Origin: JBEHWX01 sp048498995
Lineage (GTDB): Bacteria; Bacteroidota; Ignavibacteria; OLB7
NCBI GenBank assembly: GCA_048498995.1
Contig: JBEHWX010000016.1
Span: 1 to 64,000 of the forward strand
Direction: 5' to 3'
DNA length: 64,000 bases
Position 1 is the stretch's first letter. Every line of letters begins with the position of its first letter. The translations under genes were made by a program, and so were the position numbers. The notes below the pieces were generated by a model, which saw only the letters and a list, made by a program, of their open reading frames with translations, did no database searches and was not told the DNA's origin. Positions 7,291 to 15,179 of this stretch are shown here, piece after piece.

Positions 7291-10200
7291 ATGAGGCGTC
7301 CCAGATCCGCGGCCGTACACTATCTGGCCGCTACCGCCATGGTGGCGGTGGTGCTGCTGTTGAGGGTTCCGCTCCGCTCGATCATCGGCGATCAGGCTCC
7401 GTTTATTCTCATGCCGCTGGCGGTTCTCGGCGCGGCATGGTATGCCGGGCTCGGTCCCGCCCTCTGGGCCACCCTTCTCGGCGGCGCCGCCTGCGATCTG
7501 CTCTTCGTCGACCCGACCTATTCCTTCAGCTTCGGCACCCACGGGGCGATGCTGGTGGTCGTGTTCCTGATCGAGAGCGTGCTGATCGCCCTGTTCGGCG
7601 CGTCGCGCAAGTCCGCCCTGGCCGAGGTGCTCCGCCGCGAGCGGCTGCTGAACGTCACGCTGACGAGCATCGGCGACGCCGTGATCGCCACCGACCTGGA
7701 AGGGAGGGTCACCTTCATGAACCCGGTGGCCGAGCGCCTCACCGGGTGGCCGAAGGAGGAAGCGGGGAGCCGCCCGCTCGTCGAGATTTTCCGGATCCTG
7801 AATGAAGAGACCGGCGAGCCGGCCGAAAATCCGGTGGCGCGCGTGCTGGTCGAGGGGATTGCCGTCGGCCTGGCCAACCATACCGTGCTCCTCACGCGCG
7901 ACGGCCGCTCGATCCCCATCGAGGACAGCGCCGCCCCGATCCTCGACGCCGACGACCGGATGCTCGGCGTGATCCTCGTGTTCCACGATGTTGCCGGACA
8001 GCGTCGGAACGAGATCGAGCAGGAATTTCAGATCCGGGCCACCGAGCGCCTCTTCTCCTCGCTGGATTATCAGACCACGCTCGCCGAGGTGGCGCGCTTC
8101 GCCGTGCCGGAGATCGCCGACTGGTGCGCCGTGGACATGCTCGACGATGACGGCGTGGTGCGGCGCGTGGCCGTGGCGCACGTCGATCCCGAGAAAGTGA
8201 AATGGGCGGTCGAGCTGGAGAAGCGCTATCCGGTGGATATGAGCGCGCCGACCGGCCTGCCGCAGGTGCTCCGCACCGGACGTCCCGAATTCTACCCGGC
8301 CATCACCGAGGAGATGATCGTCGCCGCGGCCAAGAACGAGGAGGAGCTGGCGCTGCTGCGCGAGATATCCTTCTCCGCCCTCATGATCGTTCCCCTGTTC
8401 GCGCAGGAGAAGGTGATCGGCGCAATTCAGTTCGTGATGACCGAATCCGGACGCCGCTACGACGAGCGGAATCTCCGGATGGCCGAGGATCTGGCGCGCC
8501 GTGCCTCCACCGCGATCGACAACGCCCTGCTCCATCGCGACATCGCCGAACAGCGGGAGTGGTTCCGCGTCACCCTCGCGAGCATCGGCGACGCGGTGAT
8601 CGTCACCGACACCGCCGGCCTGGTCACCTTTCTCAACCCGGTGGCGCAGAGCCTTACCGGCTATTCCCAGCAGGAGGCCATGGGACGCCCCCTACGTGAG
8701 ATCTTCCCGATCATCCATGAGGATTCCCGGGAGGAGGTGGAGAGTCCGGTAGAACGGGTGCTGCGCGAGGGACGGATCGTCGGCCTGGCAAATCACGCCG
8801 TGCTGGTCGCGCGCGACGGCGGCCATATCCCGATCGAGGATAGCGCCGCCCCGATCATCGGCGAGCGTGGCGACCTGCGCGGCGTGGTGATGGTGTTCCA
8901 CGATGTAGCCGAGCAGCGGGAGGCCGACTACGCCCTGCGCGAAAGCGAGCTCCGGTTCCGGATGCTTGCCGACAGCGCGCCGGTGCTGATCTGGATGGCC
9001 GACGAGAACGGCGCCTGCATCTATCTGAACAAGCCCTGGCTCGACTTCACCGGACGCACGATGGAGGAGGAGCTCGGCACCGGATGGGCCGACATGGTTC
9101 ATCCCGACGATCTGGAGCGTGCACGGAGCATCTTCCGCGACGCGGTCGCCGCGCGCGGCGAGCTGATGATGGAGTTCCGGCTCCGCCGTCACGACGGCGA
9201 ATATCGCTGGCTGTTCGAGACCGGCATCCCGAGGTTCACGCCGGGGGGGAGCTTCATCGGTTATATCGGCTCCTGCATCGACATCACCGACCGGAAGCTC
9301 GCCGAGATCGGGCTTCGCCAGGCCAAGGAGGAGGCCGAGGCGGCCAGCCGCGCCAAGGATCAGTTCATGGCGGTGCTGAGCCACGAGCTTCGCACCCCGC
9401 TGACCCCGGTGCTTGCCATGGTGCACGCGATGGAGGGGGATAACCGCTTTCCGCGCGACATGCAGGGCTATTTCGAGATCATCCGTCGGAACGTGGAGCT
9501 GGAGGCACGGCTGATCGACGACCTGCTCGATCTCACCCGCATCACCAAGGGAAAGCTCCAGTTGAGCTTTGAGGATGTCGACGCCAGTCTGCTGATGCGC
9601 AACGTGCTGGAGATCGTCCGGAGCGACGTGCAGGCCAAGAAGATCACGCTCCGCACGGAATTTCGCGCGCAGTACCGGACGGTGCGCGCCGACTCGGCGC
9701 GGCTCCAGCAGGTGTTCTGGAACCTGCTGAAGAACGCCGTGAAGTTCACCCCGGTCGGCGGCATCATCACCGTCAGCTCGATCAACACTCCCGACGGACA
9801 TCTTCAGATGCGGGTGACCGACAGCGGCATCGGCATCGAGCCGGAGATCATGCCCCGCATCTTCGACGCGTTCGAGCAGGGGGAGCAGACGATCACGCGC
9901 CATTTCGGCGGCCTCGGCCTGGGGCTGTCGATCAGCAAGGCGCTCATGGTGGCCCACGGCGGGACCCTCTCCGCGGAAAGCGACGGCCGCGATCAGGGAG
10001 CGACGTTCATCGTCGATATGATGCCTCGGCCGGAGAAGACCCGGAGCAGCTTCCCGGAGCGGGACGGAGCTCCGGAGCCGGAGGTGGAGGACCGCCCCTA
10101 CCGGATCCTGATCGTCGAGGACCATCCGGACACGGTCACGGTAACGCGGATGCTTCTGGAGCGGGCGGGCTACAAGGTGTTTTCGGCCGGCAGCGTGGGA

Positions 10201-10461
10201 GAGGCTCTGGAGATCGCCGCGACCACCGAGCTGGACCTGATAGTGAGCGATATCGGCCTGCCGGATGGCAGCGGCCTCGACCTGATGCGGAAGATCGCCG
10301 GGCAGGGAGATATCCGTGGCATCGCCGTGAGCGGGTTCGGCATGGAGGAGGATATCGCCCGGAGCAAGGAAGCCGGCTTTTCCGAGCACATCACCAAGCC
10401 GATGAATTTCCCCGCGCTTCAGGAGGCGATCCGGCGCGTGCTGGGGCACCACGAGGCCTGA
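7291..10461 (+). CDS. Membrane-anchored PAS/GAF hybrid histidine kinase with receiver
   Basis: 1056 aa. Hydrophobic helices at about 11-26, 38-72 and 85-103 match the DUF4118 (KdpD-like) membrane domain. Then follow a PAS domain (about 115-235), a GAF domain (about 250-410), two more PAS domains (about 425-670), HisKA with His698 in LSHELRTPL, a HATPase domain (NLLKNAVKFTP, DSGIGI, GGLGLGLSI) and a receiver with Asp987 in SDIGLPDG. The first and second PAS domains are near copies of each other (LTSIGDAVIATD / LASIGDAVIVTD), indicating internal duplication. The kinase core and receiver closely resemble those at 2095 and 12294. The ligand is unknown; GAF and PAS domains bind small molecules or sense redox state. 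Divergent from msrC. Confidence 0.93.
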   Translation: MRRPRSAAVHYLAATAMVAVVLLLRVPLRSIIGDQAPFILMPLAVLGAAWYAGLGPALWATLLGGAACDLLFVDPTYSFSFGTHGAMLVVVFLIESVLIALFGASRKSALAEVLRRERLLNVTLTSIGDAVIATDLEGRVTFMNPVAERLTGWPKEEAGSRPLVEIFRILNEETGEPAENPVARVLVEGIAVGLANHTVLLTRDGRSIPIEDSAAPILDADDRMLGVILVFHDVAGQRRNEIEQEFQIRATERLFSSLDYQTTLAEVARFAVPEIADWCAVDMLDDDGVVRRVAVAHVDPEKVKWAVELEKRYPVDMSAPTGLPQVLRTGRPEFYPAITEEMIVAAAKNEEELALLREISFSALMIVPLFAQEKVIGAIQFVMTESGRRYDERNLRMAEDLARRASTAIDNALLHRDIAEQREWFRVTLASIGDAVIVTDTAGLVTFLNPVAQSLTGYSQQEAMGRPLREIFPIIHEDSREEVESPVERVLREGRIVGLANHAVLVARDGGHIPIEDSAAPIIGERGDLRGVVMVFHDVAEQREADYALRESELRFRMLADSAPVLIWMADENGACIYLNKPWLDFTGRTMEEELGTGWADMVHPDDLERARSIFRDAVAARGELMMEFRLRRHDGEYRWLFETGIPRFTPGGSFIGYIGSCIDITDRKLAEIGLRQAKEEAEAASRAKDQFMAVLSHELRTPLTPVLAMVHAMEGDNRFPRDMQGYFEIIRRNVELEARLIDDLLDLTRITKGKLQLSFEDVDASLLMRNVLEIVRSDVQAKKITLRTEFRAQYRTVRADSARLQQVFWNLLKNAVKFTPVGGIITVSSINTPDGHLQMRVTDSGIGIEPEIMPRIFDAFEQGEQTITRHFGGLGLGLSISKALMVAHGGTLSAESDGRDQGATFIVDMMPRPEKTRSSFPERDGAPEPEVEDRPYRILIVEDHPDTVTVTRMLLERAGYKVFSAGSVGEALEIAATTELDLIVSDIGLPDGSGLDLMRKIAGQGDIRGIAVSGFGMEEDIARSKEAGFSEHITKPMNFPALQEAIRRVLGHHEA

Positions 10462-11351
10462 TCCGGCCCGTGTCCGCGGCACGCGAGCGGATCCGGCGAG
10501 GCGGGCCGGCGAGCTGTTCGTCGGGCCATCCTCTGGCACGAAGGAATGCTACACATGTACATCTCTGTAGAATTGAATCCTCCGTTTCATCAGTATATGC
10601 CGTCGACCTGAACATCACGGTTATATGCGCATTGCGGGTCGATTGACGGTTCGGACCTCGGTGGCATGGCCGTTGTCATCTTTGATGGCGGAATGGCTGT
10701 GGGGGACGTAGCGAACGAAGGACGGATGATGGTAGGTAGGGATATATCAGCACCCCCGGGACGCTCCCGGTGAGCGTGAAGAAGGGAGGAACGAGGGGAT
10801 GCGCAGGGAGTGTGGGATCGAGGCTGGTGTTACCCCGTCGGGGTCTGATATAGATGAAGGGTGCGGAGCGTTCCGCATGTGACTTCGGTGCTCGACGCCG
10901 GGAGATATTCCGGGATCGGCCACGCGTGAGGCACATGGCGAGCGCTCCGCACCCTTCCTTTTTCAATCGGCATCCGTCCCCCGTATGGGCGCGGCGCTGG
11001 GCAGTGGACGTCAACGCCGTTGTGGCAACGGATACTCGGTTCGGTCGGCCCCTCCTCGTGGGCTGAAGATGCGTCGCCGATGCGCCGAGCAGGGGTTGCG
11101 CCGCGTCGATGGCGCGCGCCGCCCGTCCGGGCTGTGTGGACGGTCCTCGTGACTGTCCCGCCGACGTGGGGTCCGTGAGCCGGACACCCCTTTCCCGAAA
11201 TGGAGAGGGGCGGCTCCGTGATGCCGCCCCCGTGGAGCATTCCGACATGGTGCATTCCTATCGTGGCGGGCCGGCCGCCACATCCAGGGCGCGAGTCAGC
11301 GCATGCGCGGCGTTCGATGATGAATGGACCCGCGCCTTGCGCGCCGGACCT
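10462..11351. other. 890-bp region without a supported gene
   Basis: No reading frame here resembles a known family, and the open frames on both strands are rich in Arg, Pro and Ser as expected of non-coding high-GC DNA. It holds a long inverted repeat (10856-10957, listed separately) and a smaller hairpin at 11207-11230 with stem ggggcggc/gccgcccc. The AT-richer stretch around 10545-10630 could hold a promoter, but no clear box is seen. Confidence 0.6.
10856..10957. ncRNA. Candidate structured RNA: 15-bp perfect outer stem
   Basis: gaagggtgcggagcg (10856-10870) pairs perfectly with 10943-10957, enclosing 72 bases. Inside, catgtg (10876-10881) can pair with cacatg (10932-10937), and ccggga with ttccgg around 10900-10911 forms a central hairpin with one mismatch. 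A T-rich run (ctttttc) follows on the plus strand at about 10958-10964. Nested stems plus a T-run suggest a small RNA or a large terminator-like element. No family is recognised and expression is not shown. Confidence 0.35.
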
Positions 11352-11600
11352 TCATCCCTCGGCGAGCGAGCTCAGAAGAGTCTGCCCTCGCTCGGTAATG
11401 ACATAACCGACGGAGTCGTTCCGTCTGCGGGGCCGGGCCACGGCGCTGATATGCGCCCTGGAGCGCTCGATCAGATAACCGTAGCGGGTGAGGAAGAAGA
11501 GCATCGCGGAGCATTCCTCGGTCGAATACCGTTCGAGTTCATCGCTCCGTGACCCCTGATGCTGGAGGAGGAGATACGCTAGCTTTGACTTGGGGCCCAT
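11352..11600 (-). CDS. Small winged-helix-like protein, probable DNA-binding regulator
   Basis: 82 aa from the ATG at 11600 (MGPKSKLAYLLLQHQG). The end (GYVITERGQTLLSSLAEG) resembles the wing and last helix of MarR/PadR-type winged helices, and FFLTRYGYLIERSR resembles a recognition helix. The frame is open further upstream to 11897, but those residues are Arg/Pro/Ser-rich and look non-coding, so the internal start is chosen. No ribosome binding site is seen. It stands alone between two kinase genes. If real, it may regulate its neighbours, but the family assignment rests on short motifs. Confidence 0.45.
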   Translation of the reverse strand: MGPKSKLAYLLLQHQGSRSDELERYSTEECSAMLFFLTRYGYLIERSRAHISAVARPRRRNDSVGYVITERGQTLLSSLAEG

Positions 11601-12293
11601 GAAGTGAGGAGTTCGTTCTCGCGTGGAGCGTTCCGGATTGTCGGGACTTTCCCGCGCGCGGTCGCCGCGTTCGCGACAACCACCGGCCGGCAGGGAGCCG
11701 GCCTGGATCAATGACGCCCCGCCGGCCGAATGAGTGCAGCCGTCGGGCCGATCGTGCATCACGATATGGCGCCGCCGGCGATCATTCCGAATCGGTATCG
11801 CGCTCGGTTCAGCACCCGCCCAATACTTACGCGCTGGCGCCTGTTCCCCTCGGCTCGAAAGTTGTGGTCCTCGTCGCCTGATTCGCGCCTCCGGCATTCA
11901 TCCGAGGTTTGCCGCGGCTGAAACCCACGTGTCCCGTGAGCGGGATGACCAGGTCGCCGGCTCGCATCGCACGGTGCACGCCGTTGCCATCCGTGCGCCG
12001 TGGCGGAGCGTTCGGCATGCAATTTGCGCTGGTTATGACCGCTGATCCTGACCGAACATGACCTGAATGCCTCTAGTGTCACCATCGGACGTCATCGTCG
12101 GCCGGCAAAGCATACCACGAGAAGTTGTGATCGAACACCGGGCGCGCGGGGATGGTGACGAACGCGAATCCTCCCCGATGACCGCATGCACGTGAATTGA
12201 CCCTATGAGCATCTATCCGTTCCTTCTACAGCATGGCGTTGTTCCGCGATGTGCGATGACGAAGGCGGGCCGGTAACGTGAAGGGAGGTCGTT
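11601..12293. other. About 690 bp upstream of the GAF kinase, no gene seen
   Basis: No frame on either strand is convincing. The last part carries the strong Shine-Dalgarno aagggagg at 12281-12288, five bases before the kinase ATG. No clear promoter box or repeat was found. Confidence 0.5.
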
Positions 12294-14549
12294 ATGAGCA
12301 CCGTTGATCGTAGAGCATCCGAACCGGATGTGAAGCAACATGCGCCGGAGTCCGGCGACGCGGCCGTTTCCATGTCGGCCCCGCCGTCCTCCGTCGACGA
12401 GATATTGAGCGCCCCCGCCGCTCCGCGGATGGTCGCCGAGGCGATCGCCGGTGCGACCGCTGGGATAGTTGCCGGTGCCGCCGCCGGTGCCCCGACGTTG
12501 ACGGCGTTGGCCGGCGCCGCCGAGAGCGCGACGCTCCCGGAGTTCTCGATCACCATGTCGACGGCCGGATGCGTGCTCCGCTGGCCCCGCGAGGCCGAGC
12601 TCGCGATCGGCGTGAGCGCCCTCGATGCCGTCGGCCATCCGCTGGCCGCGCTGCTGGAGGGGGGCGAGGACCTCGTTCCCCGGCTTGCCGCGGCGGAGCC
12701 GGGTGCCGGAATCATCCAGGGAAGATTTCTCACCTCCGTCGAGGGAGGGCTCGCCTGCGAGCTGATCGCCTCGCCGGTCGTCGATCGCCGGGGCGTGCGT
12801 TATGTCGAGCTCGGCGTCTATCTTCGCGACCCGCTTCCGGCCGGAGAGCAGAGCTCTGGTGGGGTAACCTTCGCCGGCGGCGGACGCGACCGCCTTGCGT
12901 TCCTCGCCGAGGCGAGCACGCTTCTTTCCTCCTCGTTGAACTATCATACCACGCTCGGCAACGTGGCGCGTATGCTGGTTCCCGAGCTTGCCGACTGGTG
13001 CGGCGTCGACATGGTGGCCGACGATGGCGGACTGGTCCGCCTGGCGATCGCGCATGCGGATCCCGAGAAGGTGGCGCTGGCCGAGGAGATTCAGCGGACG
13101 CCGCCACGCGAGGCCGACGGAGCGGTCGGCGTGGCCGCGGTGATCCGGACCGGGAAGGCGGAGTTCCATCCGGTGGTGACCGACGAGGTCCTGAACCGGC
13201 TCTCGCGCAATGAAGAGATGATCGAGATCGCGCGGCGGCTCGGAATCTCCTCGATGATCATCGTGCCGATCGTCGCGCGGGACCGCGTGCTCGGCGCCAT
13301 CACGCTGGCGCATGCCGAATCGGGGCGCCGCTATACCGAGGCGGACCTCTCGCTTGCCGAGGAGCTTGCCGGACGCGCGGCGATCGCGGTGGACAACGCG
13401 CTGCTGTTCCGGGATGCCGAGCTTGCGCGCATCGAGGCGGAGAACGCCAGCCGGGCGAAGGACCAGTTCCTCGCGGTGCTGAGCCACGAGCTCCGCACCC
13501 CTCTCAGCCCGATCCTGATATCGGCCCAGGCGCTCGAGACCGACGCGGCGCTGCCGGATCACCTCCGGCCGCTGCTGGAGATCGTCAGGCGAAACATCGA
13601 GCTGGAGGCGCGTCTGATCGACGACCTTCTCGACCTGACGCGGATCACGCGCGGACGCCTGAAGATCGAGCGGGAGCAGGTGGATCTTCACGCTCTGGTC
13701 GATCTGGCCATCGGCATCATGCGCCCGGAGCTGGAGGCCAAGGGGCTGACGCTCGACCGGAACCTCCGGGCCGGGGATCACACCGTGATCGGCGACGCGG
13801 CGCGACTCGAGCAGGTGATGTTGAACATGATCCGGAACGCGGTGAAGTTCACCTCCGCCGGCGGCTCGATCAGAATCTCCACGGTCAACGACGCGCCGGG
13901 GCATATCCGCCTGGCCGTGGCCGACAGCGGCGTCGGCATCGACTCCGACGCGCTGACCAGAATCTTCGAAGCTTTCGAACAGGGGGAGAAGACGACGCTC
14001 CGCCGCTTCGGAGGCCTCGGTCTAGGACTGACAATCTGTAAGGCACTCATCGACATGCACGACGGTACGATCACGGCCGAGAGCGCAGGCCGAAACCATG
14101 GTGCGACATTTACTATCGGTTTGAATACCACATCAGCGCACGGAACCGACCTCATGACGAACACCGCCGGAAACAGCGCAACGGGCCCGAACGGAGCCTT
14201 GAGAATTCTGCTGGTCGACGACCACGAGGACACCAACATGGTGCTCAAGCTTCTCCTGCAGCGCAAAGGTTATCACGTGCTGACCGCACACGACGTGCAG
14301 TCGGCTCTCGACGTCGCGGCCGCGAACGAGTTCGACGTTCTGGTCAGCGACATCGGGCTGCCGGACGGCAGCGGCCTCGAACTGATGCGGAAGCTCCTGG
14401 AGCGCTACCCGATCAAGGGTATCGCCCTGAGCGGGTTCGGCATGGAGGAGGACATCAGGCGGAGCAAGGAGGCCGGCTTCAGCGACCACCTGGTAAAGCC
14501 GGTCAACCCGCAGCGCCTGCAGGAAGTGATCCAGCAGGTCGTCGCCTGA
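12294..14549 (+). CDS. GAF-domain hybrid histidine kinase with receiver
   Basis: 751 aa, cytoplasmic. The start is supported by aagggagg at 12281-12288, one of the best ribosome binding sites in the window. Residues 1-90 are Ala/Gly/Pro-rich low-complexity sequence. Residues 90-180 may be a worn PAS domain. A GAF domain (about 200-370) closely resembles that of the kinase at 7291 (ADWCGVDM, GVAAVIRTGKAEF). HisKA has His398 in LSHELRTPL, the HATPase domain has DSGVGI and GGLGLGLTI, and the receiver has Asp686 in SDIGLPDG and a VKP lysine. It therefore looks like a shortened relative of the 7291 kinase that lost its membrane domain and most PAS modules. The ligand and output are unknown. Confidence 0.92.
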   Translation: MSTVDRRASEPDVKQHAPESGDAAVSMSAPPSSVDEILSAPAAPRMVAEAIAGATAGIVAGAAAGAPTLTALAGAAESATLPEFSITMSTAGCVLRWPREAELAIGVSALDAVGHPLAALLEGGEDLVPRLAAAEPGAGIIQGRFLTSVEGGLACELIASPVVDRRGVRYVELGVYLRDPLPAGEQSSGGVTFAGGGRDRLAFLAEASTLLSSSLNYHTTLGNVARMLVPELADWCGVDMVADDGGLVRLAIAHADPEKVALAEEIQRTPPREADGAVGVAAVIRTGKAEFHPVVTDEVLNRLSRNEEMIEIARRLGISSMIIVPIVARDRVLGAITLAHAESGRRYTEADLSLAEELAGRAAIAVDNALLFRDAELARIEAENASRAKDQFLAVLSHELRTPLSPILISAQALETDAALPDHLRPLLEIVRRNIELEARLIDDLLDLTRITRGRLKIEREQVDLHALVDLAIGIMRPELEAKGLTLDRNLRAGDHTVIGDAARLEQVMLNMIRNAVKFTSAGGSIRISTVNDAPGHIRLAVADSGVGIDSDALTRIFEAFEQGEKTTLRRFGGLGLGLTICKALIDMHDGTITAESAGRNHGATFTIGLNTTSAHGTDLMTNTAGNSATGPNGALRILLVDDHEDTNMVLKLLLQRKGYHVLTAHDVQSALDVAAANEFDVLVSDIGLPDGSGLELMRKLLERYPIKGIALSGFGMEEDIRRSKEAGFSDHLVKPVNPQRLQEVIQQVVA

Positions 14550-14747
14550 GAAGATTCATCCGCTGAGCACCTCCGTGGACATTCCTGGCGAATATCGACA
14601 CCGTTGGTACCCGGATTGCGTGCCTCGGGGAAGCGAGAGAAGGAGAGATGCGCGCGGCCGCCACGGCCCGCGAAGCGCGCGCCGGTGCCGTGGGCATGGT
14701 GCTTGCGAGTGATGTGGATGGCGCGGGATGGTGACGGGGAGAAAAAA

Positions 14748-14778
14748 TGCCCGCTTCAAAGCCGGGTTGAAGCGGGCA
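14748..14778 (-). terminator. Rho-independent terminator, minus-strand orientation
   Basis: A perfect 12-bp stem (tgcccgcttcaa / ttgaagcgggca) with a 7-base loop. A run of six A bases lies just before it on the plus strand, so a minus-strand transcript ends in a U-run. It fits the end of the transcript carrying the giant surface protein and OmpA genes (17243 to 15180), about 400 bases away. Confidence 0.7.
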
Positions 14779-14898
14779 CAGACCTCGCGATGATCTGGGG
14801 ACAGGACCCCTCTTACTCGATGGTGGAAGTCTCTCTGGACCATTGAGAGACGATCGGTGTTTCGGGTGTAAACTTACGTCGTTGGGCCCCGGTGCCTC

Positions 14899-14918
14899 AA
14901 CTACATGTTTGTGTAGTT
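14899..14918 (+). terminator. Short hairpin with T-run, plus-strand orientation
   Basis: aactaca and tgtagtt pair around a 6-base loop and are followed by ttcg, so the plus-strand tail reads tagttttcg. It may end read-through from the kinase that stops at 14549. The stem is short and AT-rich, so the call is weak. Confidence 0.35.
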
Positions 14919-14924
14919 TTCGTC

Positions 14925-14960
14925 GGCCGCTTTCGATCCGATCTGTGTTCGAAAGCGGCC
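14925..14960. repeat. Perfect 12-bp inverted repeat
   Basis: ggccgctttcga and tcgaaagcggcc flank a 12-base loop. There is no clear T-run on either side, so it may be a structural or protein-binding site rather than a terminator. Confidence 0.6.
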
Positions 14961-15179
14961 TGCCTTCGTTATCCGCCGCCGCTTCATCCACTTCTTAAGC
15001 TCACCGGAGACGCCCTTTCGCGCCGATTGCATCGATGATCCCGATCACGCGTTCCGGTCAGGGAAATCAACACGGCGCGATGCCGGTGTCCGACGGCGTG
15101 TAAACCGATCGTTAACTTGAAGCGGCGCGGTGGCTTCTACCTCAACGATCACGCGCGCTCCGCATTCACCATCGCCACA

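Larger units (their letters stand above)
14550..15179. other. 630-bp intergenic region with three hairpins
   Basis: Lies between the tails of a plus-strand kinase and a minus-strand OmpA gene. It has no convincing gene but three inverted repeats at 14748-14778, 14899-14918 and 14925-14960, described separately. Confidence 0.7.
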
